Shown here piece after piece: positions 53,100 to 61,571 of a stretch of DNA of 61,974 nucleotides (its first letter is position 1; every line of letters starts with the position of its first letter). Source of the stretch: Thermodesulfobacteriota bacterium. GTDB taxonomy: Bacteria; Desulfobacterota; Desulfobacteria; Desulfobacterales; JAUWMJ01. The stretch spans positions 1 to 61,974 of the forward strand of contig JAXHVO010000090.1 of the NCBI GenBank assembly GCA_034189135.1, written 5' to 3'. The position numbers and the translations under genes are program-made. Below the pieces are notes generated by a model that ran no database searches, was not told the origin of the DNA, and saw only the letters and a program-made list of their open reading frames with translations.

Positions 53100-54212
53100 A
53101 TGAACAGCAAAACTTTGAAATATTATGCATGGGTAACTATACTGTTGCTATTTGTTATTGGTTATTCAAGTTCAGCTATGGCGAAGACTATAAGATGGAA
53201 AATGGGATCATGCTGGTCTTCAAGTAATGCACTTATCGACGCAGATCGGTATTTTGTAAAAACTGTCAATGAACTTGCTGCCGGTAAGCTTAAAATAAAG
53301 CTTTTCACGGTAGGAGAAATAGTACCAGCTTTCGGGCTGTTTGATGCTGTTCGAGATGGAACTTTACAGGCCGGAGGAGACTGGCCAGGTTATTGGGCAG
53401 GAAAAGATACCGCTTTTAGTACACTCTGTGGTTTTCCGATGTTACCTCGGCAGATTGATTATATAACCTGGATTTATAAGGGCGGTGGATTCGAAATGTA
53501 CAATGAAATATATGGCAAATACGGTTTGGTTTATTTTCCATATTTTATAGAATCTGCAGAATCAGGAGTCAGAAGCAATAAGAGATATGCCAAGTTGGAT
53601 GATTTTAAAGGTTCCAAAATTAGAATGGGCGGCAAGCTTCAGAGCGAAGCACTTGTAGAACTCGGTGCTATACCCGTGAGTATCACTGGTGAGGAAGTAT
53701 ATCAGGCATTAGAGAAAAAAATGATAGATGGAGCAGAATTTAATCTTCCGTATATGGATTGGCAACTTGGTTACCAGTACGTGACAACAGAGCAAAGCGC
53801 ACCAGCCTGGCAGCAACCGTCAACTGTAATGGGAGTTTGCATCAATAAAAAAGCTTGGGAAAAATTGCCAAAAGATTTACAGGCGGTCATAAAATATTCA
53901 GCGCAAGCTACTGTAACATGGTGTATCGCGCATTCCAGTATGGAATCTGGTAAAGCCCAGGAGCAATTTCTAAAAAGAGGCGTCAGGGTTACATATCTGG
54001 ACGACGCTGCTTTAGATAAAATTGAAAAAATATGTCGTAAAAATATATTAGAAGAAGCGAAAAAAAATCCTTTGTTTGCAAAATCAATATTTTCGTTCTT
54101 CAAAACTATTCAGCAGGTAGCTCCCTACAGAGATCTGGAACGTCCTCTTCTTAAAAGAAGTGTCAGGTTCTCTGAATCTGAAATGAGTGAACTCGAAAAA
54201 TTAGGGAAATAA
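53100..54212 (+). CDS. dctP: TRAP transporter substrate-binding protein, DctP type
   Basis: Periplasmic receptor of a tripartite ATP-independent transporter. The 370-residue precursor has a signal peptide (to about AMAK, residue 29). The DctP fold includes KLKIKLFTVGEIVPAFGLFDAV-like strands and the conserved KIRMGGKLQSEALVELGAIPV-like stretch near 175, whose Arg usually binds the substrate carboxylate. The ATG follows a perfect AAAGGAGG. The gap to dctQ is unusually long (about 600 bases). The substrate is probably an organic acid. Confidence 0.9.
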   Translation: MNSKTLKYYAWVTILLLFVIGYSSSAMAKTIRWKMGSCWSSSNALIDADRYFVKTVNELAAGKLKIKLFTVGEIVPAFGLFDAVRDGTLQAGGDWPGYWAGKDTAFSTLCGFPMLPRQIDYITWIYKGGGFEMYNEIYGKYGLVYFPYFIESAESGVRSNKRYAKLDDFKGSKIRMGGKLQSEALVELGAIPVSITGEEVYQALEKKMIDGAEFNLPYMDWQLGYQYVTTEQSAPAWQQPSTVMGVCINKKAWEKLPKDLQAVIKYSAQATVTWCIAHSSMESGKAQEQFLKRGVRVTYLDDAALDKIEKICRKNILEEAKKNPLFAKSIFSFFKTIQQVAPYRDLERPLLKRSVRFSESEMSELEKLGK

Positions 54213-54818
54213 TCTCTTTTCGGGCATGAATTATCCATATCTGTAGCAAAACTGTTGGAGGGTACATTAACTATGTAAAATCCTAATTAACGCAACAAAT
54301 AACGCGCAATTATAATTACGCATGGTTAAAATATTTATCCTAACTTATCGAATTAATTTAATTCATACTTTTTGTATGAACATAAATCAAACGGCAAAAG
54401 GGCATGTGCGTGCATTACATTCCCTTTCATGCCCTTTTGCCATTAAATTACGCGGAAAACCTGAATGTATATAAGCAGGAATATAAGGTTTCCTGTAAAG
54501 CAAGATTCAATTAAAAATTTACTTATACATAATAGTCAGTGTGTTGGAATGCAACATGAAAACAGGTAGAGACTTCTACACATAGATCTTTTCATACAAG
54601 CAAAGTAGGTAACTCAAGTGGATAGGCTGAAGGCTGTTAGGGAAAAGCGCATTTTGAAGCCATGTTTGGTGCAAAAATCAGACATTTCCTCCAAAGTACG
54701 GCAATTGTGCTCTTCGACCTCTTCAGCCTTCAGTCTAAACAGCTTCAGCCTAACTACGTGAGTAGTTGTTACCAAAGTAGTAATTAAATAATCTATTCAT
54801 ATGGGAGGTGAAATCGCC
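54213..54818 (+). other. Long dctP-dctQ gap with a perfect 14-bp hairpin and a repeat-like inverted element
   Basis: GGCAAAAGGGCATG (54393-54406) pairs perfectly with CATGCCCTTTTGCC (54428-54441). A smaller TTCATAC/GTATGAA hairpin lies just before (54362-54380). Further on, about 54610-54780, an imperfect inverted repeat shares TAGGCTGAAGGCTGTTAG with the complement of CTAAACAGCTTCAGCCTA. The hairpins could be a terminator or stabiliser that lowers dctQM relative to dctP. No gene seen. Confidence 0.6.
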
Positions 54819-55325
54819 GTGAAAATGATTATAGACTCTATTGACAATATTAATGAATGGGTTGGTAAAATATGTAGCTGGACGGTAATTATCATTTTAA
54901 TCCTTGTAGTTTTAGAAGTTATCAAAAGAAAGGTGTTTAATGCTCCATCTTTGTGGAGCCTTGATGTAACGACCCATCTTTATGGCTTCCACTTTATGAT
55001 AGTAACTGCTTATACCTTAAAACACGATGGACATGTTAAAATAGATATCTTTTCAAACAGGTTCTCAAAAAAAACTAAGACTATCATAGATATCATTTCA
55101 TTTCTTTTGTTTTATTTCCCGTTTTGCTTTGTTCTATTGTGGGAAGGGACTAAATTCGCATCCAAGTCCTGGGCGATGCTGGAAACAGGATGGGGTGCTT
55201 TTCATATGCCGCTATACCTGCTTAAAACGGTAATTCCAATAACTGCTTTTTTGCTTATTTTACAAGGCATTGTCATATTTACCAGGAAGCTGCAGTATTT
55301 AATTAAAGGAGTTAAACATGTTTGA
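54819..55325 (+). CDS. dctQ: TRAP transporter small membrane subunit, DctQ type
   Basis: The four-helix membrane partner of DctM. From the GTG at 54819 (GGAGGTG nine bases upstream) it has 168 residues with hydrophobic segments near 17-35, 50-70, 88-110 and 130-150 and the characteristic LWSLDVTTHLYGFHFMI and HDGHVKIDIF segments. An ATG at 54801 is possible but would place the ribosome-binding site inside the gene. It overlaps dctM by eight bases. Confidence 0.88.
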   Translation: MKMIIDSIDNINEWVGKICSWTVIIILILVVLEVIKRKVFNAPSLWSLDVTTHLYGFHFMIVTAYTLKHDGHVKIDIFSNRFSKKTKTIIDIISFLLFYFPFCFVLLWEGTKFASKSWAMLETGWGAFHMPLYLLKTVIPITAFLLILQGIVIFTRKLQYLIKGVKHV

Positions 55326-56652
55326 TATAAGCGTTGAAGTCCTTACAGCCGGAATGATTATCGGATTACTTCTGGGTATAGCTACAGGTCATTATCTTGC
55401 CTTTGTGTTAGGCGGAGTATCAATCATCTTTGGTGTTATAGGATGGGGACCTGAATGTCTGCCTATGCTCGTTAATCGCCTTTTCGGATCTGTCCTTGAA
55501 AATTATGTGTTGATGGCTGTTCCACTTTTTATCCTTATGGCAATGTTTCTAGAACGTTCCGGCATTATGGGAGACCTGTTTAATGTCGTACGGTATTTGT
55601 TAGGTCCAATAAATGGAGGGGTGGCTGTCGCGGTAATTCTCGTTTCAACCATATTTGGCGCATGTACTGGAATTGTTGGGGCTTCGGTTGTTACAATGGG
55701 GATTCTGGCTTTACCGGTAATGCTCAGTTATGGTTACGACAAAAAGCTTTCTTGTGGGGTTGTTTCTTCAGGTGGAACATTAGGGCAAATTGTTCCTCCC
55801 AGCATTATGCTTATTTTTATGGCTACTCAAACAGCCTTACCCGTTGGAAAGCTTTTCGCGGCTGCTATCATTCCAGCGATTTTATTATCATTTCTTTATT
55901 GCTGCTATATTTTGGTTAAGTGCTATTTGAATAAGGAGGCCGGCCCAGCCATATCAGCAGAAGAGAAGGAAATGATAACAGGTCCTAAGCTGCTCAAAAT
56001 GGTCATGAAAACTTTGGTACCGCCAACAATACTCATTTTTGGCGTACTTGGGAGTATTTTCGCAGGTCTGGCGACACCAACTGAAGCTGCTGGAATTGGA
56101 GCACTGCTATCCGTCATTTTAATTATTGCTTATGGAAGGTTTTCCTGGTCTTCATTAAAAGATTCAGTCCTTGGAACAGCAAAACTTACTTCTATGGCTA
56201 TGTTTATTGTTGTCGGTGCCAATTGCTTTACAGGAGTTTTTTTAGGCGTGGGTGGCGGTGATGTTGTTCAAGAATTCATCCTTGCTCTTGGGTTAGGGAA
56301 ATGGGGTGTTTTTGCTGTTATTGTGATAGTGTTGTTTGTAATGGGAATGTTTATTGACTGGATAGGAATTGTGTTAATAACTTTTCCAATTTTTATTCCG
56401 ATTGTGAAGGAACTAGGGATTGATGTACTATGGTTCGTTACAATGACAGCTCTTGTTTTGCAATCTTCATTTCTGACTCCACCATTTGGATACAGTCTTT
56501 TTTTTCTAAAGGGTGTTGCTCCCAAAGAAATAACTATGAATCATATCTATGTCGGAATAATTCCTTTTTGCGCAGCCATTTTTATCGCTATACTTGTTTG
56601 TGCAATATGCCCTCAAATAGTCACATGGTTGCCTGCCGTGTTAGTAAAGTAA
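55318..56652 (+). CDS. dctM: TRAP transporter large membrane subunit, DctM type
   Basis: The 444-residue channel-forming subunit that uses the sodium or proton gradient. It has about twelve hydrophobic segments, with family motifs FILMAMFLERSGIMGDLF (near 78-95), FGACTGIVGASVVTMGILALP-like (near 112-131), SCGVVSSGGTLGQIVPPSIM (about 144-163) and ATPTEAAGIGALLSVI (near 254-268). It completes the DctPQM set and is followed after 27 bases by the lactonase gene. Confidence 0.95.
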   Translation: MFDISVEVLTAGMIIGLLLGIATGHYLAFVLGGVSIIFGVIGWGPECLPMLVNRLFGSVLENYVLMAVPLFILMAMFLERSGIMGDLFNVVRYLLGPINGGVAVAVILVSTIFGACTGIVGASVVTMGILALPVMLSYGYDKKLSCGVVSSGGTLGQIVPPSIMLIFMATQTALPVGKLFAAAIIPAILLSFLYCCYILVKCYLNKEAGPAISAEEKEMITGPKLLKMVMKTLVPPTILIFGVLGSIFAGLATPTEAAGIGALLSVILIIAYGRFSWSSLKDSVLGTAKLTSMAMFIVVGANCFTGVFLGVGGGDVVQEFILALGLGKWGVFAVIVIVLFVMGMFIDWIGIVLITFPIFIPIVKELGIDVLWFVTMTALVLQSSFLTPPFGYSLFFLKGVAPKEITMNHIYVGIIPFCAAIFIAILVCAICPQIVTWLPAVLVK

Positions 56653-56679
56653 GTCGTGTTAAAAAGAAAGGAGATATAT

Positions 56680-57459
56680 ATGCCTGAAAAACTTGTAAAA
56701 AAATTATTTATTTTACCCGGTGGGTACCTTAACATTGACTACTCTATATTTGTAACAGGAAAAAATATGGGGAAAACAATAAAGGCGCCCGTTTACTCTG
56801 TTTTGCTCATTCATGACGATGGCCCAATTTTGATAGATGTAGGATTAAACCCTGACGGGTTGACTGATCCTAACCAAGCATGGGGACCGCGAGCCAAACT
56901 TATTAAACCGGAATTCACAAAAGAAGATACGATCCAGGAAAGATTAAGGCAACTGGACTTGAAAGTTTCGGATATAAAAATGGTTATCCTGACTCACCTT
57001 CATTGGGACCATACAGGTGGACTGCGCTTCTTTAAAAATTGTCCTATTATTGTTCAAAAAGCGGAATATCGTTTTGCCTTTAATCCCGATACATTTGTTT
57101 CAACGCAATACATGAGCAACCACTTCGATTTTCCTCTTAATTTCCAACAAGTTGAGGGCGATAAAGTTATTGCTTCCGGCATTTCTGTAATAGCAACACC
57201 TGGCCACACACCAGGGCATCAATCAATATTAGTAAGGCTTAACAGCGGACGCTCATATATCCTGCCAGGGGATGCGGTATGTATCGAAGAAAACTTAGAG
57301 CTTAAAATTCCACCCAGCAATAACGTAAATAATGAACAGGCAATGAGAAGTATTTACCGTCTCGAACATTTATCGAAAATACTTGAAAGTGAAATAATAC
57401 CCTCTCACGACATCGTAAAATGGGATAGCATAAAAAAATCACCGGATTTTTACAGCTAA
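56680..57459 (+). CDS. Metallo-beta-lactamase-fold lactonase (AHL/gamma-butyrolactone lactonase-like)
   Basis: A 259-residue dinuclear metal hydrolase of the AiiA/AttM lactonase group from the ATG at 56680 (after AAAGGAG). The metal site LTHLHWDHTGG places His106, His108, Asp110 and His111; further ligands are in TPGHTPGHQ (near 177) and LPGDA (near 202), with the C-terminal SHD near 248. There is no signal peptide, so it acts in the cytoplasm. AttM/BlcC opens gamma-butyrolactone to 4-hydroxybutyrate. A lactone-opening role fits the CoA transferase and dehydratase-family genes of this operon, but quorum-signal cleavage cannot be excluded. Confidence 0.88.
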   Translation: MPEKLVKKLFILPGGYLNIDYSIFVTGKNMGKTIKAPVYSVLLIHDDGPILIDVGLNPDGLTDPNQAWGPRAKLIKPEFTKEDTIQERLRQLDLKVSDIKMVILTHLHWDHTGGLRFFKNCPIIVQKAEYRFAFNPDTFVSTQYMSNHFDFPLNFQQVEGDKVIASGISVIATPGHTPGHQSILVRLNSGRSYILPGDAVCIEENLELKIPPSNNVNNEQAMRSIYRLEHLSKILESEIIPSHDIVKWDSIKKSPDFYS

Positions 57460-57638
57460 GGGTTCGCGCAAAAATAAGTTTACATTTTAGGCGCATGGAT
57501 TTAGGTCAGATTTGTTCGAGCCGATGCTTCAAAGCCACAGGAACAGCGAGCTATTTCGAGGATTTTGGAGTTGAGGATCGGGCAAAGCTGGCCTGAATCC
57601 GGGATGCATAAAATGTGAAGTTATTTTTGCGCGAGCCC
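57460..57638. repeat. Inverted-repeat element, family B copy 2
   Basis: A 179-bp element with ~35-bp ends: GGGTTCGCGCAAAAATAAG on the left and TTATTTTTGCGCGAGCCC on the right, extending into CATTTTA/TAAAATG. The interior CCACAGGAAC followed by TATTTCGAGGATT matches the element at 7615-7756. It begins at the stop codon of the lactonase gene and may serve as its transcription end. Confidence 0.75.
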
Positions 57639-57738
57639 TAACCATTTGCGAAATTCCATAGACAGAAAACCAGCCAGTCCGATAACCGGTATCCCGTACC
57701 ACTTAGGCTGGATACCGGAAAGCAGGTTCCAGTTCCCT

Positions 57739-57860
57739 TCACTGAAAACTTTTTATTTGATCCCGGCCCTCTTTATACCCTTCGGCAATGGCCTCTTTGC
57801 CCCGGTTGAATTCAAGGAACTTGAGATGACCCAGATTGGGCTGAATCAGAATGTCCTTTC
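57739..57860 (-). pseudogene. 3' fragment of a patatin-like phospholipase gene (copy 2)
   Basis: On the minus strand, ILIQPNLGHLKFLEFNRG then KEAIAEGYKEG, ending in a stop at 57739. It is the same C-terminal segment and orientation as the copy at 48187-48369, about 85% alike by eye over the shared ~115 bases. It joins directly, out of frame, to a foreign 5' fragment at its upstream side. Confidence 0.65.
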
Positions 57861-58003
57861 CCCAAAACCTTAAAATCAAGAACGGCAATTTTAGTCTTTT
57901 GAAATCCATCCCATACTGTCGTTGATATCAAAACAGTTATGCAGGAAACTAAAATCGTAACAACACATCTTTTTATAATAAAATCCTTCCTTTTGTTTTT
58001 CAA
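57861..58003 (-). pseudogene. 5' fragment of an exported-protein gene fused to the patatin remnant
   Basis: A start codon at 58003 leads into a signal peptide (basic MKNKRKDFIIKR, then a hydrophobic stretch) and then KTKIAVLDFKVLGKG, the opening strand typical of secreted CsgG/LpoB-like or curli-type proteins. At about 57860 the frame passes into the patatin 3' remnant in another frame and ends at 57812. This marks a recombination junction. Confidence 0.55.
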
Positions 58004-58053
58004 CTTTATACAGACTTAACAAGTTTTTTCAAATATAGGTTGTATTCTAATTA

Positions 58054-58065
58054 TTAGCATGCTAA
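58054..58065. promoter_or_regulatory. Palindromic operator upstream of marR
   Basis: TTAGCATGCTAA, a perfect 12-bp palindrome within the spacer of a possible promoter (TTGTAT, 17 bases, TAACTA). It lies 140 bases before the marR start, a fitting place for autoregulation. Confidence 0.55.
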
Positions 58066-58206
58066 CTATATTGGATAATGTCCGTTGTATAAAGATGTAA
58101 GCAAACCCTCATATAAGCTTGCAATTAAAAAACAATCTTTCCCCCTACTGTCTGAATGACATACTGGTAGGATTCAATTTTTTACTTGTTTATAAAAGGT
58201 AGACTC

Positions 58207-58614
58207 ATGGTTTTTCAAGACTGCATATGCTTTCAATTAGGTCGCGTAACCAGGAAACTTACCCGGTATTACAGGGATAAAATCTCTGTTTTCGGGCTCA
58301 CACACGGGCAATTTTTTATGCTGGTAGCTATTTTTGAAGAAAAATCGCTTTTACCGAGTCAACTGGCTGAAAAAACAGCGTTGGACAGACCTACTACCAC
58401 TGGGTTATTAGACCGTCTGGAACGTGACGGCTGGATAGAACGACGACCCGATTCCAATGATCGCCGGGCCTTGCGTATTCACCTTTCTCCCAAAGCTGAA
58501 AAAAACCGCAATTCAATTCTTTCAATATTCGGCGAAATAAACAGCCAGTTTGTAAATCGTTACTCAAAGGAAGAATGGCAACAGTTTCAATCTCTTTTGC
58601 AGAAGTTGGAATGA
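58207..58614 (+). CDS. MarR-family transcriptional regulator
   Basis: A 135-residue winged-helix dimer. From the ATG at 58207 (after AAAGGT) the sequence reads MVFQDCICFQLGRVTRKLTR, then a helix-turn-helix LLPSQLAEKTALDRPTTTGL (about 50-70) and the wing ERDGWIERRPDSNDRRALR (about 73-91). MarR proteins lose DNA binding when they meet small aromatic or acidic ligands. It precedes ptb-ptb-buk by 47 bases and probably controls them together with itself. Confidence 0.92.
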   Translation: MVFQDCICFQLGRVTRKLTRYYRDKISVFGLTHGQFFMLVAIFEEKSLLPSQLAEKTALDRPTTTGLLDRLERDGWIERRPDSNDRRALRIHLSPKAEKNRNSILSIFGEINSQFVNRYSKEEWQQFQSLLQKLE

Positions 58615-58661
58615 TTGAAGTTTCTCTGCGTTAATACTAATCTCCATGAAAAATAAGACAC

Positions 58662-59558
58662 ATGTACCGAAATTTTAGAGAAATCAAAAAAAGAGCCATA
58701 GAACTTGGCCCTAAAAAAGTTGCGGTGCTTTTTCCTGATGATTCAGATGTCCTGCGTTCGGTTATAGATGGCAATCGGAAAGGATTGATTCATCCAGTAC
58801 TCATAGGCAACAAAAACCGTATAGAAAAAGTAGCCTCAGAAAATAAACTGTCATTAAACAATTTTGAGTTTATTGATCAGAGTGATCCGCAGGACGCTGC
58901 CAACCAGTGCATTGAACTTGTGAGAACAAACCGTGTATCATTTGTTGTAAAGGGCAAGATAATAACCAGCTTTCTATACCGTTCACTGATACGGCATACC
59001 CAGGATTTCGCACCGGATCAGGTTCCATGCACTTTGTGTTTTCATCAAGCTCCGGGCATCGAAAAAATATTTGTTGTTACTGATCCGGGTGTTAATATTT
59101 ATCCCGATACCACTGTTAAACAAAAAATTCTCAACAAAGCCATTACCGTGTTTCACCATATAGGATGTAGACAACCCAGGGTTATGATCCTATCAGCAAA
59201 ACACTATGGCGATATAATCTCTGCAGCACAAAAAGATGCTGATATCTTAAGCCAGCTTGTAGTAAAAAATTTAGACGGAAAATGCAGAATCTGTGAAAGC
59301 CGGAATTTTATCGAAGCTTTTGGTAATCAGATAATTGATACAGCTTCTTTCCCTGATATTTTTCTGGTCCCCAATATAGATGCCGGTAATATTCTGGTAA
59401 AGAGCATCGATCATTTAGGCGGTGGTATCCGACAGTGCGTGACAATCGGTGGCGGTATCTTTGTACTGACACCTTCCCGATCCGACGGGTATTCTGCCAG
59501 GATCACAAATCTTGCTCTTGGTGTCGTTCTCTCATCACAAAAGCTGGAAAAACAATGA
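58662..59558 (+). CDS. Phosphate acetyl/butyryltransferase family protein (first copy)
   Basis: A 298-residue enzyme that would convert an acyl-CoA and phosphate to acyl phosphate. Family strands are KKVAVLFPDDSDVLRSV (near 18-34), HPVLIGNK, FVVKGKIITSFLYRSL (near 95), DPGVNIYPDTTVKQKIL, and C-terminal HLGGGIRQCVTIGGGIFVL followed by SDGYSARI. It is more divergent from ordinary Ptb than the next gene; the conserved N-terminal helices are kept. It overlaps the next gene by four bases (ATGA). Confidence 0.82.
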   Translation: MYRNFREIKKRAIELGPKKVAVLFPDDSDVLRSVIDGNRKGLIHPVLIGNKNRIEKVASENKLSLNNFEFIDQSDPQDAANQCIELVRTNRVSFVVKGKIITSFLYRSLIRHTQDFAPDQVPCTLCFHQAPGIEKIFVVTDPGVNIYPDTTVKQKILNKAITVFHHIGCRQPRVMILSAKHYGDIISAAQKDADILSQLVVKNLDGKCRICESRNFIEAFGNQIIDTASFPDIFLVPNIDAGNILVKSIDHLGGGIRQCVTIGGGIFVLTPSRSDGYSARITNLALGVVLSSQKLEKQ

Positions 59559-60424
59559 ATAATCCTTCTTTTAAAAATATTATCAAAGCAGCAAAAACGG
59601 GAAAAACTAGAAGTATGGTTATTACCGGGGATGGAAACAACGCTGCCGTCAACGCTGTTTTTAGAGCTCAAGATATTAAGCTTATAGAACCCGTCTTTTG
59701 CGGACAGGGATTTTCCGATCTAGATCGTAAAAATAATTTGTTATCGACTGATTCCGACACTGTAAATGCCCGTAAACATGCCCTTGGAATGGTGCGCTCC
59801 GGTGAAGCAGATATTCTTCTTGACACCGAAATGATCACTACCGAATTTTTACAGATGCTTTCAAAAGTGAATTTGATTAATGGACATACACTGAGCTATG
59901 TAAGTGTATTCGAATCGGTAAAGGAACAGCGTCTTACACTTCTGACCGACACTCTTATTAACTCCACACCTAATTTAAAGGAAAAAACAGCTATTTTGGA
60001 AAATGCTATCCCTATAGCAGATGTAATTGGAATCAAACACCCCAATATTGCCGCCCTTGCTCCTCTTGAGCTGGTCAACCCTGCCATAAAGTCAACAATG
60101 GATGCCGCAATACTTTCAAAGATGTCCCAAAGGGGACAATTCGGAAATGCTGTTATCGAGGGACCTTTGGCCATGGATAACGCCGAATCGGCTGATGCAG
60201 CGATTCAAAAAGGTATTCAAAGCACAGTGCCAGGCAATGCCGATATTTATTTTTTTCCTGATATTGAATCGGCGAATCTAACCGCTCAGTTTCTCGCATG
60301 GGTTTTTCGTGTTAAATTCGCCGGCGTGCTGGCCGGTACGAAGGTTCCGATTGTGGTTCATTCGCCCCTGGAAAATGATGATTCATGGCTACTAAGCATT
60401 GCTCTGGCGGTACTGAGCTGTTGA
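59555..60424 (+). CDS. Phosphate acetyl/butyryltransferase family protein (second copy)
   Basis: A 289-residue paralogue of the preceding gene from the ATG at 59555. Seen are RSMVITGDGNNAAVNAVF, a DTEMITTEFLQML segment (near 90), IEGPLAMDNAESADAAIQKG (near 205) and the C-terminal AGTKVPIVVHSPLENDDSWL segment typical of phosphate butyryltransferase. Two adjacent, divergent PF01515-type genes may form a heteromer or treat different acyl groups. It is followed eight bases later by the kinase gene. Confidence 0.85.
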   Translation: MNNPSFKNIIKAAKTGKTRSMVITGDGNNAAVNAVFRAQDIKLIEPVFCGQGFSDLDRKNNLLSTDSDTVNARKHALGMVRSGEADILLDTEMITTEFLQMLSKVNLINGHTLSYVSVFESVKEQRLTLLTDTLINSTPNLKEKTAILENAIPIADVIGIKHPNIAALAPLELVNPAIKSTMDAAILSKMSQRGQFGNAVIEGPLAMDNAESADAAIQKGIQSTVPGNADIYFFPDIESANLTAQFLAWVFRVKFAGVLAGTKVPIVVHSPLENDDSWLLSIALAVLSC

Positions 60425-60432
60425 GGAAAAAT

Positions 60433-61497
60433 ATGTGCTGCATTCTCGTAATCAATATCGGTTCTACATCAACCAAGGTTGGCTTTTATAAGGACCGTAA
60501 CTTTTTCTTCAAAGAGACCATAGATCACACGTCTGAACAAATGGCCGGTCTTAATGAATTTGAAAAATGGCTTAAGTTTCATAAGCGAGCAGTGGATGGT
60601 ATTTTAGATAGTCATGGTGAGAAAATAAAACATCTGGACATTGCAGTCAGCCGCGGCGGTTTGACTCGCCCGATTAAGACGGGAGCATATCGAATAACAG
60701 AATCCATGTTAAAAGACCTGCGCTCCGGTGGTTATGGTTGGCATCCGTGCAATGTAGGCCCTGAGATCGCTTATGAAATAGCAAATCGTTTTGAAGCAAA
60801 AGCGATTATATACGATTCTCCTGTATCTGATGAGATGATGCCGATTGCCAGGTTTTCTGGCCTTAAGGATGTTAAACGACATGCCGCCTTTCATGTTCTG
60901 AGCCAGAAATCAGCTGCAAAGAAAGCAGCATCGGATCTGAAACTCTCATACAGCAAATCTTCATTTATTGTTGCGCATATGGGTGGTGGAATTACTATTT
61001 GTGCCCACAAGAACGGAAGGATAATAGACGGCACGCACGGCATAAACGAAGGCCCTTTTACTCCCCAGCGAACAGGAACGTTGCCTTTGCAGGATCTGAT
61101 AACGCTATGTTTTTCAGGACAATTCACTCAAAAAGAAATAAACCGCAAACTCTTCGGGCAAGGCGGTGTCCATTCGTATTCAGGCACCCATGATATTGCC
61201 GCAGTTGAGAACCGCATCTCCAGGGGTGACACGGAAGCCGAGCTTGTGCTGAGGGCCATGGGATACCAAATCAGCAAAGAGATCTGTTCCATGGCAGCAG
61301 TACTTGTGGGGAAAGCGGATGCGGTTGTACTTACAGGTAATCTTTGTAAAGCAGATACAGTGACGAACGAGATCCGGAACCGAGTAATTTCCTTAAGTCC
61401 GGTTTTGATTTACCCGGACGAGGATGAACTAAAAAGCCTTGCAGAAGGTGGCTTGGAAGTCCTTCGCAGCTTTGAGACAATCAGGATATACATTTAA
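60433..61497 (+). CDS. buk: Butyrate kinase-family acyl kinase
   Basis: A 354-residue ASKHA kinase that makes ATP from butyryl phosphate (or a branched or longer acyl phosphate). From the ATG at 60433 (after GAGGA) it begins MCCILVINIGSTSTKVGFYK, the phosphate-1 loop. It continues with AVSRGGLTRPIKTGAYRI (near 80), AHMGGGITICAHKNGRIID (near 182) and VLTGNLCKADTVTNEI (near 298). Together with the two phosphotransferases it can conserve energy from acyl-CoA. Reversal for acid activation is also possible. Confidence 0.92.
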   Translation: MCCILVINIGSTSTKVGFYKDRNFFFKETIDHTSEQMAGLNEFEKWLKFHKRAVDGILDSHGEKIKHLDIAVSRGGLTRPIKTGAYRITESMLKDLRSGGYGWHPCNVGPEIAYEIANRFEAKAIIYDSPVSDEMMPIARFSGLKDVKRHAAFHVLSQKSAAKKAASDLKLSYSKSSFIVAHMGGGITICAHKNGRIIDGTHGINEGPFTPQRTGTLPLQDLITLCFSGQFTQKEINRKLFGQGGVHSYSGTHDIAAVENRISRGDTEAELVLRAMGYQISKEICSMAAVLVGKADAVVLTGNLCKADTVTNEIRNRVISLSPVLIYPDEDELKSLAEGGLEVLRSFETIRIYI

Positions 61498-61505
61498 TAA
61501 CGGAA

Positions 61506-61571
61506 AAAGCGCCTCAAAACAAGGGTAGGAGGTGCTATCCCTTTCGGGAACCTCTTGAATCAAGGCGCTTT
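61506..61571 (+). terminator. Structured terminator after buk
   Basis: Outer stem AAAGCGCCT/AGGCGCTTT with an inner AGGAGGT/ACCTCTT helix, just past the buk stop. The run of T residues after it is weak, so it could also be a bidirectional end. Confidence 0.6.

Noticed and set aside
57812-58003. A 63-residue minus-strand protein
   Set aside because: Its first part is a truncated exported-protein start and its last part is the patatin remnant read in the wrong frame; treated as a chimeric pseudogene.
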